Assembly (NCBI GenBank): GCA_003220435.1
Contig: QHSL01000092.1
Location: 1-64,000 of the forward strand
Source: Candidatus Rokuibacteriota bacterium
GTDB lineage: Bacteria; Methylomirabilota; Methylomirabilia; Rokubacteriales; CSP1-6
Length of the DNA stretch: 64,000 bases
Direction of reading: 5' to 3'
Below the pieces are notes generated by a model. That model was given only the letters and a program-made list of their open reading frames with translations. It ran no database searches and was not told the DNA's origin. The position numbers and the translations under genes are program-made. Shown here piece by piece: positions 8,927 through 18,008 of this stretch (the stretch's first letter is position 1; the number at the start of each line of letters is the position of its first letter).

Positions 8927-9691
8927 TCATCCAAACGCCCCGTCCTCGGCAGCGTGGGAAGAGACGCTGAGGTAGGTCTTGGCCACATCCTCGGCGGTGT
9001 CGTTCATGACGATTTGTCCGCCCTCCAGGAGCAGGGCCCGATCGCAGAACGTCGAGATCAGTGTCGGGTCATGGCTCACGAGGATCACGGTGTGTCCAGC
9101 CGCGCTCAGGGCCCGGTATCGCTCCTCACAGCGCGCCTTGAAACCGGCGTCGCCCACCGCGAAGATCTCGTCGAGCACGAGCACGTCCCGCACGGCCGTG
9201 AACGCCACCGCGTAGGCGAGGCGGGCGGACATCCCGCTCGAGAAATACTTCAGCTCCAGGTTCGCGAACTTCTCCAGACCGGCGAAGGCGAAGATCTCCT
9301 CGATGGACGCCCTGGCCTCCCTGAGCGTCATACCCATGATCGTCGCCAGGATCATCACGTTGTCCACGGCGTGGAGCTCGGGATTCCATCCGACGCCAAG
9401 CTCGAGAAGCGGAGTGACCGGCGCGCGGACCACGACGGACCCGGCGTCCGCCTGGTAGATGCCGCAGAGGATCTTGAGCAGCGTGCTCTTGCCCGATCCG
9501 TTGCGCCCCATGATCCCGACCGTCTCGCCGCGATGGACCTCCAGGCTCACCTGTCGGAGCACCTCCAGCGTCTCGACCCGTGGAGGTCGAAAGAATCCGA
9601 GGACGTGCTCGCGCACCGTTTCCCGCCGGACGCTGGGAATCCGGAAGCTCTTGACGATGTCTCGGGCTTCGATGACCAGAGGCTCGGCCAT
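8927..9691 (-). CDS. wzt: Polysaccharide ABC exporter, ATP-binding subunit (Wzt/KpsT type)
   Basis: A 254-residue ATPase that powers export of the finished lipid-linked polysaccharide across the inner membrane. Walker A is GRNGSGKST, the signature region is YFSSGMSARLAYA, Walker B is VLVLDEIFAVGD and the switch His is VSHD. SSGMSARL is typical of the Wzt/TagH group. At 254 residues it lacks the C-terminal carbohydrate-binding domain that longer Wzt proteins use to recognise a chain terminator. I start it at MAEPLVIEARD, 2 nt after the permease stop; the upstream open frame is a shadow of the permease. Confidence 0.94.
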   Translation of the reverse strand: MAEPLVIEARDIVKSFRIPSVRRETVREHVLGFFRPPRVETLEVLRQVSLEVHRGETVGIMGRNGSGKSTLLKILCGIYQADAGSVVVRAPVTPLLELGVGWNPELHAVDNVMILATIMGMTLREARASIEEIFAFAGLEKFANLELKYFSSGMSARLAYAVAFTAVRDVLVLDEIFAVGDAGFKARCEERYRALSAAGHTVILVSHDPTLISTFCDRALLLEGGQIVMNDTAEDVAKTYLSVSSHAAEDGAFG

Positions 9692-9693
9692 CG

Positions 9694-10548
9694 CTACACG
9701 TGCTCGACCGCCCGGGGGGCGTGGCGCTTGAAGACGCCGATGCCGATCGCCAGGATCGACAGCGTCGCGACCAGGAGTAGCAGGTTCGCCTCCAGGGTCG
9801 GGACCGTTCCCTGGATCAGGACCTGTCTGGCGAACTCGATCACGGGCGTCGGAGGCCACAGATAGAGGTAGGGGTGCACGCTGCTCGGCAGGATCAGGAT
9901 GGGGAAGACGATCGGGGCGACGAAGAATCCGGCCTGGCTGATCGCGTCCCAGAGATGATTGAGGTCGCGGTAACGAGGGTAGAGGACGCTCGTGGCGAGA
10001 GAAAAGCCGAGGATGATCATCCACATCTCGACCGCGTAGACGATGAAGAGCAGCAGTCTCGAGGGACTGGGAAACTGCCCCGCCCACCCGAGGTAGAGCA
10101 GGAAGGCGGTCGTGCAGACCAGCAGGGTGATGAGTGCATTGGAGGTGGAGGCCGCCACGATGATCCAGCGCGGGAAGCGGGTCTTGGTGAGGAGATATCC
10201 TTTCGCGAAGAGGGAAACCAGCCCCACCTTCGTTCCCTCGGCGAAGAATTCCCACAGGAACAGGCCGAGGATGAGGTTGAGTCGGTAGTGGGGGTCGGTC
10301 GAGGCGAAGATGAAGGAGAAGACGGCCAGCAGGACGGCGAACATGCTGACGGGCTTGAGGAGGGCCCAGACGAAGCCCCCGATCGTTCCGTGATAACGGA
10401 CCTTGAAGTCGGTCCGAACCAGCGTCCAGAGCGGACCGGCGATATGTGCGCGGCTCCCCCGGCTACCTCCCGCGGCCGAAAGAGGGTACGTCACGACCGA
10501 CGCCACGCGGTCGTGTGGGTGTCGCGCGACAGTATCATGCGGCATCAT
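9694..10548 (-). CDS. wzm: Polysaccharide ABC exporter, permease subunit (Wzm/KpsM type)
   Basis: A 284-residue ABC-2 type membrane protein with six likely helices. The conserved cytoplasmic segment DFKVRYHGTIGGFVWALLKP precedes helix 1 and is a hallmark of Wzm/KpsM/TagG. SVLYPRYRDLNHLWDAI is the typical coupling region. It pairs with the ATPase gene that follows 2 nt later. The first codons overlap the end of the upstream GT2 gene by 14 nt, and two ATG codons stand in tandem. It shows that the locus exports its glycan by the ABC-transporter route rather than by Wzx/Wzy. Confidence 0.95.
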   Translation of the reverse strand: MMPHDTVARHPHDRVASVVTYPLSAAGGSRGSRAHIAGPLWTLVRTDFKVRYHGTIGGFVWALLKPVSMFAVLLAVFSFIFASTDPHYRLNLILGLFLWEFFAEGTKVGLVSLFAKGYLLTKTRFPRWIIVAASTSNALITLLVCTTAFLLYLGWAGQFPSPSRLLLFIVYAVEMWMIILGFSLATSVLYPRYRDLNHLWDAISQAGFFVAPIVFPILILPSSVHPYLYLWPPTPVIEFARQVLIQGTVPTLEANLLLLVATLSILAIGIGVFKRHAPRAVEHV

Positions 10549-11518
10549 GCGGACCCATCAGCACGGCCTTCCACGCGTCGACTTCCTGAGTCAGCACCAT
10601 GCGCGTACGCTCGTCCGATCCCACCCGGTGGCGCACGATCTCCGTCGCGAGCAGCATGGCGATCTTGAGCCTCCTGAGGGCTATCCAGAACCCGGCCCGG
10701 CGCCGAGAGTAGTGCCGCCGGTGGAATCGCTTGAAGCTACGGAAGTGGGCAATCCGCATCGCCGTCCGGGATTGAGAGGTACTCGCCCCGCGAACGTGGA
10801 GCACCGTGGCCGTCGGCGTGAAGTGGACCTCGGACTGGACGGCGCAGAGCCTCAGGCAGAGATCGACTTCCTCGAAGTACATGAAGTACGCCTCGTCGAA
10901 CCCGCCGACCGCCTCGAACGCCGTCCGCTGGAGCAGCAGCGCGGCCCCGAGCACCCACGGCACGACGCGGTCCACGATGGGACGTGTGAGGCACAGGAAG
11001 CGCTCGCGCCCGAAGGGCAGGCAGCGCAGCAGCCACACCACCGGTTTGTTCTCGAGAAACCACGCGAGCGTGCCCGGAAAGGGAAAGTACGATCGCTCCA
11101 GCGAGCCGTCCGGATGCCGCAGCAGGGGCCCGACCACGGCAGCTTCGGGATGCCGATCCATGTAGGCGCTCAGGGCGCTGATCGCGCCGGGCGTCACCCT
11201 GGCATCCCCATTCAGGAGGAGTACGTAGCCCCCACGGCAGCTCTTGATCCCCTGGTTGGCTGCCGCGCCGTAGCCGTAGTTGTCGTTGTTCGCCAGCAAC
11301 TTGACCTGGCGATACTCGCTCCGCACCATGTCGGCGGTGCCATCGGTCGAGGCGTTGTCGACCACCACGATCTCGCCCGGCGCCTCGGCGAGCACGGAGT
11401 CGAGGCATGCCCTGAGATGGTCGCGCGTGTTGAAGCTCACGACGACGACGGAAACCGCTCGGGCCCCACCCGGAGCATTGGGCTCACGACGCACGGCGCG
11501 GACACCCCGCGAGGTCAC
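10535..11518 (-). CDS. Family 2 glycosyltransferase (WbbL-like)
   Basis: A 327-residue GT-A enzyme. VSVVVVSFNTRDHL begins the domain at about residue 22; VVDNASTDGT and LLLNGDARV (DXD-type) follow, then FDEAYFMYFEEVDLCLRL, the ED acid motif of rhamnosyl/dTDP-sugar GT2 enzymes. It probably transfers a deoxyhexose in chain assembly. The likely start is GTG inside the end of the preceding membrane-protein gene (35-nt overlap). The first 20 residues are outside the domain, so a slightly later start is possible. Confidence 0.9.
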   Translation of the reverse strand: MTSRGVRAVRREPNAPGGARAVSVVVVSFNTRDHLRACLDSVLAEAPGEIVVVDNASTDGTADMVRSEYRQVKLLANNDNYGYGAAANQGIKSCRGGYVLLLNGDARVTPGAISALSAYMDRHPEAAVVGPLLRHPDGSLERSYFPFPGTLAWFLENKPVVWLLRCLPFGRERFLCLTRPIVDRVVPWVLGAALLLQRTAFEAVGGFDEAYFMYFEEVDLCLRLCAVQSEVHFTPTATVLHVRGASTSQSRTAMRIAHFRSFKRFHRRHYSRRRAGFWIALRRLKIAMLLATEIVRHRVGSDERTRMVLTQEVDAWKAVLMGPHDAA

Positions 11519-13460
11519 GCCGGTACACGCGCGCGCTCACCGCGTCACGACTCGAGTCGAGCTGGGGATGCGAGCGAAAGAACTCCGGGGACACGTAGAG
11601 CGGATAGCGTTGGACGAGACAGTACTCCCGCTCGATGATTCCCTCACTGTCGCGGGAGTAGAAGACGGTCACGAGGACTTCGGGTCGGATCACGCGCCAG
11701 TCGGGCTCGCCAACGATCGTGACGTAGCGGAGCTTGTTCTCGTTGAAGAGCCCATCGGCATAGAAAGCCGAAACCACGCCGCCGTACCCGGAGAGCAGCT
11801 CGCCCAGGTGCCGGGACGCTTCCCGGATGGAATAGTGCGGATTGACATAGCCCGGGGCGGCGCTGGCGATCGACAGCGCGATGCACGCCATCGCGCCGGC
11901 GGCGACCAGTCGGGTGTCGCTCAGCGCGCCCGCGCGACCGACGCTCCTGTTCGTGAGGCCGGTGACCACGCCCGTGGCCAGCAAGAATGCGGCCCACCAG
12001 CCGGCGTGGGTCAAGAAGGAAGTGCTCGGCCAGAACGGGTACGCGCTGAGCGGGGTCCATCGCAACGTCCACCACGCGATCACCGCAATCACCGGGAACG
12101 TCACGAAGAAGACGTTCGACCGCCCCCGGCGCCGCCGCCAGTCCAGGATCCACATGGTCAGAGCGAGCGACGCTGCGACACAGAGGAGCCTGAGCCGCAA
12201 GCGTGAAGGGAATGCCAACGCCCACCCGACGCCGGCCGCCACCAGGGGCGCCAGGAAGACCGCGGTGGGGAGAGCGATCAGTCCGAGACGGAGCGCCCCG
12301 GCAAGCCCTCGGCCGCGGGCGAGGCCGGCGCCCACGCCAGCCAGTCCCACCTTCTGGAAGAGGGTCAGGCCGGCCGCGATGCTGATGGCCACGGGGACGA
12401 ACACGTGGACCTTGTAGCGATTCGGGAAGTACGGGAGCCCCAGCATCATGACGCTGTACGCCACCCACCAGACGGTGGCGGTCCTCAGGAGTCGACGCAA
12501 TCGCGGGTCGCCGTCGTCGCTCGACATCCAGCCGACGATCGCGAGCCACAAGGCCACCGCCCAGGTGTTGATGGTCGGCGCCAGAGAATCGATGAAGAAG
12601 AACTCGATCGCGTTGTAAGCGCTCGGCGGACCAACGAAGGTCAGGATGGTCCGGAGGGTCGCGAGATCGATGCCCCGTGGATAACAGCACAGCGACCATG
12701 CCAGCGCCGCGATGGCGAACGGCACGGCGAAGCCGGCGCTGAACACCGCCAGGGACCTCGCGCGGCCTCGATCGCCGGGCGCCGACGGCTGTGCGAGGAC
12801 GATGAGCGAGAAGATCGCGAAGGTCGGCAACGCCGTCGCCTTCATGCCGACGGCGGTCGCTTGCAGGAAGCCGGCGAGCGCCAGGCGCCCCGAAGCGCCC
12901 GGGGTGGCGACGATCATCGCATAGACGAGAAGATGGAGGGCCATGACGGCGATTTCGGGGATGGCGAGCCGGCTGAGCACGAGCAGGTCTATTTCCAGCG
13001 CCAGCAGCGTCAGTCCGACGAGCATCGCCGGCGGGCTGGCCACCCGGCGCATGAGCAGCCAAAACGCGACGAGAAGCGTGCTGCCGGCCACGGCGCTCAC
13101 CAGGCGCGACGTCGTCACGCTGACCGTCGAGAGGGAGAAGATCAGGTAGTTCGAGAGTTGGTAGAGCGGCGCCAGGTACAGATGCAGCGACCAGTTGGCT
13201 TCGAATGTGGGGCCGAACAGCGCAAACCCCCGCGCGTGGGTGGTCCAGCGACCCTCGTCCGTGATGTACCCGGTCCACTCGGAGTAGTCGGGGTCAGCGT
13301 CCAGATAGAGGAACCTGAGCAGGATGCCGAGAAGGAGGAGCGCGACAGCCAGGCAGCGACTCAGCGAGACGATCAAGGAGGGGGATTCCGCCTTCGCTAT
13401 CACAACCCCCGCCGTGAGCGGAGGCGCGGTGACGGTTGTCTCGGCCCTCACCGCGTCCAC
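11484..13460 (-). CDS. GT39/ArnT-like membrane glycosyltransferase
   Basis: A 658-residue polytopic membrane protein with about 12 hydrophobic segments. After the first helix comes YITDEGRWTTHARG, whose Asp-Glu pair sits where GT-C enzymes (ArnT, PMT) have their catalytic acid. The C-terminal 120 residues are soluble and end in CPRRAS. It probably moves a sugar from a polyprenyl-phosphate donor on the periplasmic face. The start is GTG, overlapping the stop of the small membrane-protein gene by 13 nt. Acceptor and donor are unknown. Confidence 0.87.
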   Translation of the reverse strand: MDAVRAETTVTAPPLTAGVVIAKAESPSLIVSLSRCLAVALLLLGILLRFLYLDADPDYSEWTGYITDEGRWTTHARGFALFGPTFEANWSLHLYLAPLYQLSNYLIFSLSTVSVTTSRLVSAVAGSTLLVAFWLLMRRVASPPAMLVGLTLLALEIDLLVLSRLAIPEIAVMALHLLVYAMIVATPGASGRLALAGFLQATAVGMKATALPTFAIFSLIVLAQPSAPGDRGRARSLAVFSAGFAVPFAIAALAWSLCCYPRGIDLATLRTILTFVGPPSAYNAIEFFFIDSLAPTINTWAVALWLAIVGWMSSDDGDPRLRRLLRTATVWWVAYSVMMLGLPYFPNRYKVHVFVPVAISIAAGLTLFQKVGLAGVGAGLARGRGLAGALRLGLIALPTAVFLAPLVAAGVGWALAFPSRLRLRLLCVAASLALTMWILDWRRRRGRSNVFFVTFPVIAVIAWWTLRWTPLSAYPFWPSTSFLTHAGWWAAFLLATGVVTGLTNRSVGRAGALSDTRLVAAGAMACIALSIASAAPGYVNPHYSIREASRHLGELLSGYGGVVSAFYADGLFNENKLRYVTIVGEPDWRVIRPEVLVTVFYSRDSEGIIEREYCLVQRYPLYVSPEFFRSHPQLDSSRDAVSARVYRRDLAGCPRRAS

Positions 13461-13774
13461 CCGTGGCGTTGGCGGAGGTCCGCGAGCCAGTTGTACGCCC
13501 TGGCGACGCCGTAGCCCACGCAGAAGCCGAGGACGAAGCCGTAGGCGAACCCGATGAGACTACCGACGAACGTGACCCGGTAGCCGATGAAGAACTGGCC
13601 CAGGAGCGCCAGATGGGGACCTACGACCGGCCCGCCCTTGATGATCAGCCAGTTCGTGGCGATGAAGATCCCGAGGCCGGCAATGAGCCCCACGACGACT
13701 CCCTGGACAGTGGCGTTCAGCCGCATGAGCCGGACCGACACCAGGCTCTCGAGCGTCCGCTTCGTCTCCGCCAT
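13448..13774 (-). CDS. Small membrane protein, paralogue of the C-terminal domain of the neighbouring FAD enzyme
   Basis: A 108-residue protein with two or three hydrophobic segments: VVVGLIAGLGIFIATNWLII at about residues 25-45 and GSLIGFAYGFVLGFCVGYGV at about 70-92, separated by PHLALLGQFFIGYRVTF. The same order of motifs occurs in the last 110 residues of the FAD enzyme just upstream (PALSLLGQYFPGYEVT, then GTLVGLAYGFVAGF). The two are clearly related and probably arose by local duplication. Function unknown; the shared domain may anchor the assembly machinery in the membrane. I start it at MAETKRTLESL, 11 nt after the FAD gene. Confidence 0.8.
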   Translation of the reverse strand: MAETKRTLESLVSVRLMRLNATVQGVVVGLIAGLGIFIATNWLIIKGGPVVGPHLALLGQFFIGYRVTFVGSLIGFAYGFVLGFCVGYGVARAYNWLADLRQRHGWTR

Positions 13775-13785
13775 TCCGCAGGCCG

Positions 13786-15585
13786 CTAGATGAATTCGAG
13801 GAATCTCCGGAGGAGCTGGAAGTTGGCCCGGCGATGCAGCGCCGCCATCCACAGGAAGAGGCAGGTGTTCCTCAAGAAGGCGAAGCTCCAACCCCCCATG
13901 AAGCCGGCGACGAAGCCGTAGGCGAGCCCCACGAGGGTGCCGGATGCGGTCACCTCGTAGCCTGGGAAATACTGGCCGAGCAGGCTCAGGGCGGGGCGGA
14001 CGAGGGGGCCGCCCCCCAGCACGACGAAGAGCGTCGCCAGGAAGAGCGCAAGGCCACCGACCGCTCCGACCGAGAGCCCCAAGGCGACGCGATCGAGCTT
14101 GACGAAGATCCTGGTGAGCCCGGCCTCGAGGATCCGCGCGAGCTCCTCGGGCGCGACCTCGGCCTCCTCAGAGAGCTGCTCGTGGTAGTCCTGGTCGGTG
14201 TTGATGCTCCAGAGATCGTTCTGCTGACCGAGCAGGAGGTTCCGGACGGCCAGCAGGCCCGTCAGCATCGCGTGGTCCTGGTTGTTGTAGCGATGCAGCC
14301 CGTTGCGGCCGATGGTCTGGAGGTTCTCGAGCCCGTCGACGAACACCCGAACGGTATCCAGGCATTCGCGGTAGCCGGCATCGTAGACCGGGTACGCTTT
14401 ATCGGTCCGGAACACGCATCCGTCGGCGACGTCGGCGGCGCGCGCCAGACCGATCCGCTCGAGCTCGCGCTTGCCCAACTCGACGAGCTCGGCGTCCGGC
14501 ATGTTCCACAGCGAGTCGTTCTCGGTGCAGAAGTATTCCAGGCCGAGGCTGGTCTTGCCGGCGTCCGGCACCATGTCCGGGCTCCAGTTCTTGAAGTTCT
14601 GGATTCGGCCCACCCGGACCTCGGGGGAGTGGACGTAGATCCAATTGTCCGGGAAAAGGTGGGGCGTGTTCACGATCAGACACACGGTGAGAAAGTCCCG
14701 GTAGACGAGCTTCGCCGCGGCATCGCGGACCTCCGCCGGCGCCGGGGGGGAGAGCTTCGCGACGAGCTCGGTGACCGGCATGCTCGAGATGAAGTGCGAG
14801 CCCTCGAGCAGCTCCTCCTGCCCGTCGGAGCGGATGACGACGCCGTCGATCCTGCAGCCGGTTCGCCGCACGCTCACGACGTCGCTGTTGAGCCGGAGCA
14901 CTCCCTGGTCCAGCTGGATTTCATCGGCGACCGCCTGCCACATCATCCCCGGACCGAGCCGGGGATACTCGAACTCCTCGATGAGGGTCCTGATCGTCGT
15001 CCGCGGCCGCACGAGCATGTTGAGGAGGGCCGTCTTCAGCGACAGGTCCTTGATGCGCTGCGCCGCCCACTCGGCCCTCAGCTCCGAGCACGGGATCCCC
15101 CAGACCTTCTCGGTGTAGGTCTTGAAGAAGATCCGGAAGAGACGCCGGCCGAACCGATTGGTCACCCACTGCTCGAAGGTGTCCTCGCGCGGATGCGGGA
15201 AGACCTGCCAGCGGAGATAGCTCAGCACGATCGTGGCCGCCAGCCAGGGGCCGAGCTTCAGCAGCGTGTCGAGAAGCCGGAGGGGGTAGTAGAAGAAGCG
15301 ACGGTTGTAGTAGATGCGGGAGAGCCGGGGCCGCTGGAGAAAGTCTTGCCCGAGCACCTCGCGCCAGATCTTCTTCACCTCCTCGACCTTCGTGAAGAAG
15401 CGGTGTCCTCCCATGTCGAAGCGGAAGCCCTTGAAAACCTCGGTGCGCGCGAGACCCCCGACGCTGGCGCGCTTCTCGACCACGAGCGGGCGGAGGCCGG
15501 CCTTCGTCAGCTCGCGGGCGGCCGTCAACCCCGCCGGCCCGGCGCCGATCACCACCACCCGGTCCGCGGGGATCAGAGGGTTCAC
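13786..15585 (-). CDS. FAD-dependent oxidoreductase (GLF/amine-oxidase fold) with C-terminal membrane domain
   Basis: A 599-residue protein. The N-terminal dinucleotide fold VVVIGAGPAGLTAAREL continues into VVEKRASVGGLARTEVFKG and FDMGGHRFFTKV, the arrangement of UDP-galactopyranose mutase-like and protoporphyrinogen-oxidase-like flavoproteins. The C-terminal FAD-contact region is LQTIGRNGLHRYNNQDHAM. The last 110 residues are an added membrane domain also found alone in the next gene. In polysaccharide loci such enzymes are thought to isomerise or oxidise an activated sugar; the substrate is not visible. The start is GTG, overlapping the upstream stop as GTGA; the long frame upstream is a shadow of the GT2 gene. 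Confidence 0.88.
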   Translation of the reverse strand: MNPLIPADRVVVIGAGPAGLTAARELTKAGLRPLVVEKRASVGGLARTEVFKGFRFDMGGHRFFTKVEEVKKIWREVLGQDFLQRPRLSRIYYNRRFFYYPLRLLDTLLKLGPWLAATIVLSYLRWQVFPHPREDTFEQWVTNRFGRRLFRIFFKTYTEKVWGIPCSELRAEWAAQRIKDLSLKTALLNMLVRPRTTIRTLIEEFEYPRLGPGMMWQAVADEIQLDQGVLRLNSDVVSVRRTGCRIDGVVIRSDGQEELLEGSHFISSMPVTELVAKLSPPAPAEVRDAAAKLVYRDFLTVCLIVNTPHLFPDNWIYVHSPEVRVGRIQNFKNWSPDMVPDAGKTSLGLEYFCTENDSLWNMPDAELVELGKRELERIGLARAADVADGCVFRTDKAYPVYDAGYRECLDTVRVFVDGLENLQTIGRNGLHRYNNQDHAMLTGLLAVRNLLLGQQNDLWSINTDQDYHEQLSEEAEVAPEELARILEAGLTRIFVKLDRVALGLSVGAVGGLALFLATLFVVLGGGPLVRPALSLLGQYFPGYEVTASGTLVGLAYGFVAGFMGGWSFAFLRNTCLFLWMAALHRRANFQLLRRFLEFI

Positions 15586-16613
15586 CGTGTACCGACCCCG
15601 GGACGTTTTTGCACGGCGAGCGCGGCGCCGCGGGTCCCGTGCTCGAGCCGCACATAGAGGTAGGTCAGGCCGCTGTAGAGGTAATAGAGGAAATGGAGTG
15701 CAATGCAGAGGGCGGCGAAGCGATTCCCGCCGTGGCGCCGAAAGAAGGCGTAGAGCGCGCGATTGACGACGGCCGCGGCAAGCAGCGCTGCCGCCGGCAG
15801 AGCGAGGCACTCGAGGCGCAACAGGCCCAGGGGCGCGCTCGCGGCGGCGAGGCCCACCAGTGCCGCGCTCACGCGCTGCTCTGAGGTGAGGTTGAGGTCG
15901 TTGGGCGCATGTCCCGACTCGAGGATGAGGCGCGACCAGGGCAAGGCCCGGCGGGCGATGTCGGTGCGGACGATGGATCCGAGAGTCCACCTCTTGAGGT
16001 GTGTGCCCTGGAGTCCGGGGTCCAGTCGTATCCGATAGCCGGCTGCCCGCAGTCGATACCCGAGCTCGATGTCCTCGATCGATGGTCGAGGAAATCGTCC
16101 GGCGTCGAATCCACCGACCGCCTCGAACACCGAGCGGCGGATCGCTCCGCACCCGGACCAGAACGTCGACGCGTCGCGGTTGCCCCGCTGGTGCACGAAA
16201 TGATGCAGGAGGTTCCGGTAGCGGGAGACCATGCCGCCGGCACCCGGCCGCGTGTCGTACGAGCCGAAGACGGCCGCATACCTGGGATGGTCGGCGAAGA
16301 ATCGCCGAACGCGCTTGATCCCGATCGGGGCGATCACGACGTCGGCGTCGACGAAGAAGAGAATGGCGCCGCCGGCGCGACGGGCGCCCTCATTCCGGGC
16401 CGCGGCGGGTCCCGAGTTCTCCGCGAGCGCGACGACCGGCACGTTCATGCGGGCGGCCACGGACGCCGTGTCGTCCGTGGAGCCGTCGTCGACCACGATG
16501 ATCTCGCAATCGGCCGTGATCGCCGCCCGAAGGGCGCCGAGACAGAGACGAAGATCGCCAGGATTGTTGTGGACCGGAACGATGACCGAGAGGCCGATCT
16601 CGGCAGGGCGCAT
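15582..16613 (-). CDS. Family 2 glycosyltransferase with C-terminal membrane helices
   Basis: A 343-residue enzyme. LSVIVPVHNNPGDL, VVDDGSTDDT and FFVDADVV (DXD) form the GT-A domain. GGFDAGRFPRPSIEDIELGYRL is the acceptor-side ED region. Two or three hydrophobic helices follow from about residue 245. Membrane-attached GT2 proteins of this type act on polyprenyl-linked substrates or make polyprenyl-phosphate sugars. It overlaps the FAD enzyme gene by 4 nt (GTGA) and follows the UDP-sugar dehydrogenase by 18 nt, so it belongs to the same transcript. Confidence 0.89.
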   Translation of the reverse strand: MRPAEIGLSVIVPVHNNPGDLRLCLGALRAAITADCEIIVVDDGSTDDTASVAARMNVPVVALAENSGPAAARNEGARRAGGAILFFVDADVVIAPIGIKRVRRFFADHPRYAAVFGSYDTRPGAGGMVSRYRNLLHHFVHQRGNRDASTFWSGCGAIRRSVFEAVGGFDAGRFPRPSIEDIELGYRLRAAGYRIRLDPGLQGTHLKRWTLGSIVRTDIARRALPWSRLILESGHAPNDLNLTSEQRVSAALVGLAAASAPLGLLRLECLALPAAALLAAAVVNRALYAFFRRHGGNRFAALCIALHFLYYLYSGLTYLYVRLEHGTRGAALAVQKRPGVGTR

Positions 16614-16631
16614 GGGTCACACTCGGGGCAG

Positions 16632-17957
16632 CTACAGTCTGACAACCCGGCCGGGTTGGGTCGCGATCCCGCAGGTGGCGTTTCGCGTATCGACCACCAG
16701 CTCAGCGACCTCCACGACCCGCCGGTAGTCGAACTCTGGATGGTCGGTCAGGATCAGCACGCAGTCCGCGGACGAGAGATCCTCTTCTCTGAGCTCGATG
16801 GCCTTCAGCACGACCGCGTCGACGACGATCCAGGGGACGTAAGGATCCGCGTACGAGACCTCCGCTCCCCGTGCCCGCAGTTTCGCGATGATCTCCAGAG
16901 CGGGCGACTCTCGCGTATCGCCGACGCCCCGCTTGTAGGCGACGCCGAGCGCCAGGATCCTGGCGCCGTTCAGACAGCGCCGCTGTTGGTTCAACGCCTC
17001 TGTCACCAGCTCCAGCACGTAATCCGGCATGGATCGGTTGATCTCGTCGGCCAGGTGGATGAACCGGGCCTCGTACCCGTTCAAGCGCATCTTCCAGGCG
17101 AGGTAGGTGGGGTCGACGGGGATGCAATGACCGCCGATCCCCGGACCGGGAAAGAAGGGAAGGAAGCCGAAGGGCTTGGTGGCAGCGGCGTCGATCACTT
17201 CGCGCGCAGCCACGCCCAGGCGGCGGCACATGAGGGCGAATTCGTTGGCGAGGGCGATATTGACGTTCCGGAACACGTTTTCGTAGAGCTTGGCCAGCTC
17301 CGCGACCTTCGGGCTGGAGACCTCGATGACGCGATCGACGATCTGCCGGTAGACGAGGGCGGTGAGGCGCGAGCATTCGGCCGTCACGCCTCCCACGATC
17401 TTGGGGATGTCCCTCACCGTGTAGGTGGCATTGCCCGGGTCGATCCGCTCCGGAGAGAAGGCCAGGAAAAAGTTCACTCCCACCTCTGCTCCCCGGCCCG
17501 CGAACATCGGCAGGAGCAGCTCCTCGGTGGTCCCCGGGTAGGTCGTCGATTCGAGAACGACCAGCTGGCCGGGCTTGAACCGGTCGGCCACCTGTTCAGC
17601 GGCAGCGATGACGAACGAGATGTCAGGATCCTTCGACTTCCGCAGCGGCGTGGGCACACAGATGAGGACGACATCGGCCCGCCCGAGCGCGGAAGAGTCC
17701 GTGGTGGCCTCATACCGGCCTTCGGCCAGCACCGTGGTCAGGTCCTCGCTCCGGACGTCCGGGCTGTGCGAGCGGCCGGCGTTGAGCGCGGAGACGCGAT
17801 CCGGGTCCGTGTCGATGCCGGTCACCGAGAATCCCGCGCGCGCAAACTCGACGGCGAGGGGCAGTCCGACGTAGCCCTGACCGATGACGCCGACATGCGC
17901 GGTACGCTCGATGATGCGACGCCTGAGCTCGGTCGCGAAGACCTCAACCGTTTCCAT
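16632..17957 (-). CDS. Nucleotide-sugar (UDP-glucose / UDP-N-acetylhexosamine) dehydrogenase
   Basis: A 441-residue enzyme that oxidises C6 of a UDP-sugar to a uronic acid using two NAD+. The NAD fold is VGVIGQGYVGLPLAVEFA (about residues 22-39), then CVPTPLRKSKDPDIS. The catalytic Cys lies in GIGGHCIPVDPTYL, and LALGVAYKRGVGDTRESPA is the C-terminal UDP-binding segment. The ESTTYPGT loop and GHCIPVDP suggest the WbpA/WecC group (UDP-GlcNAc or UDP-ManNAc) rather than plain Ugd. It implies an acidic sugar in the exported glycan. Confidence 0.93.
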   Translation of the reverse strand: METVEVFATELRRRIIERTAHVGVIGQGYVGLPLAVEFARAGFSVTGIDTDPDRVSALNAGRSHSPDVRSEDLTTVLAEGRYEATTDSSALGRADVVLICVPTPLRKSKDPDISFVIAAAEQVADRFKPGQLVVLESTTYPGTTEELLLPMFAGRGAEVGVNFFLAFSPERIDPGNATYTVRDIPKIVGGVTAECSRLTALVYRQIVDRVIEVSSPKVAELAKLYENVFRNVNIALANEFALMCRRLGVAAREVIDAAATKPFGFLPFFPGPGIGGHCIPVDPTYLAWKMRLNGYEARFIHLADEINRSMPDYVLELVTEALNQQRRCLNGARILALGVAYKRGVGDTRESPALEIIAKLRARGAEVSYADPYVPWIVVDAVVLKAIELREEDLSSADCVLILTDHPEFDYRRVVEVAELVVDTRNATCGIATQPGRVVRL

Positions 17958-18008
17958 GCCCGTGATGGATCCCCTCGCCTCGATGCCGTCGCGGCGTGTG
18001 CGCGCGGG

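Noticed and set aside
13834-15657. A 607-codon plus-strand open frame opposite the FAD enzyme
   Set aside because: No motifs, low complexity rich in Glu/Arg, and it mirrors a well-supported gene; a typical high-GC antisense shadow.
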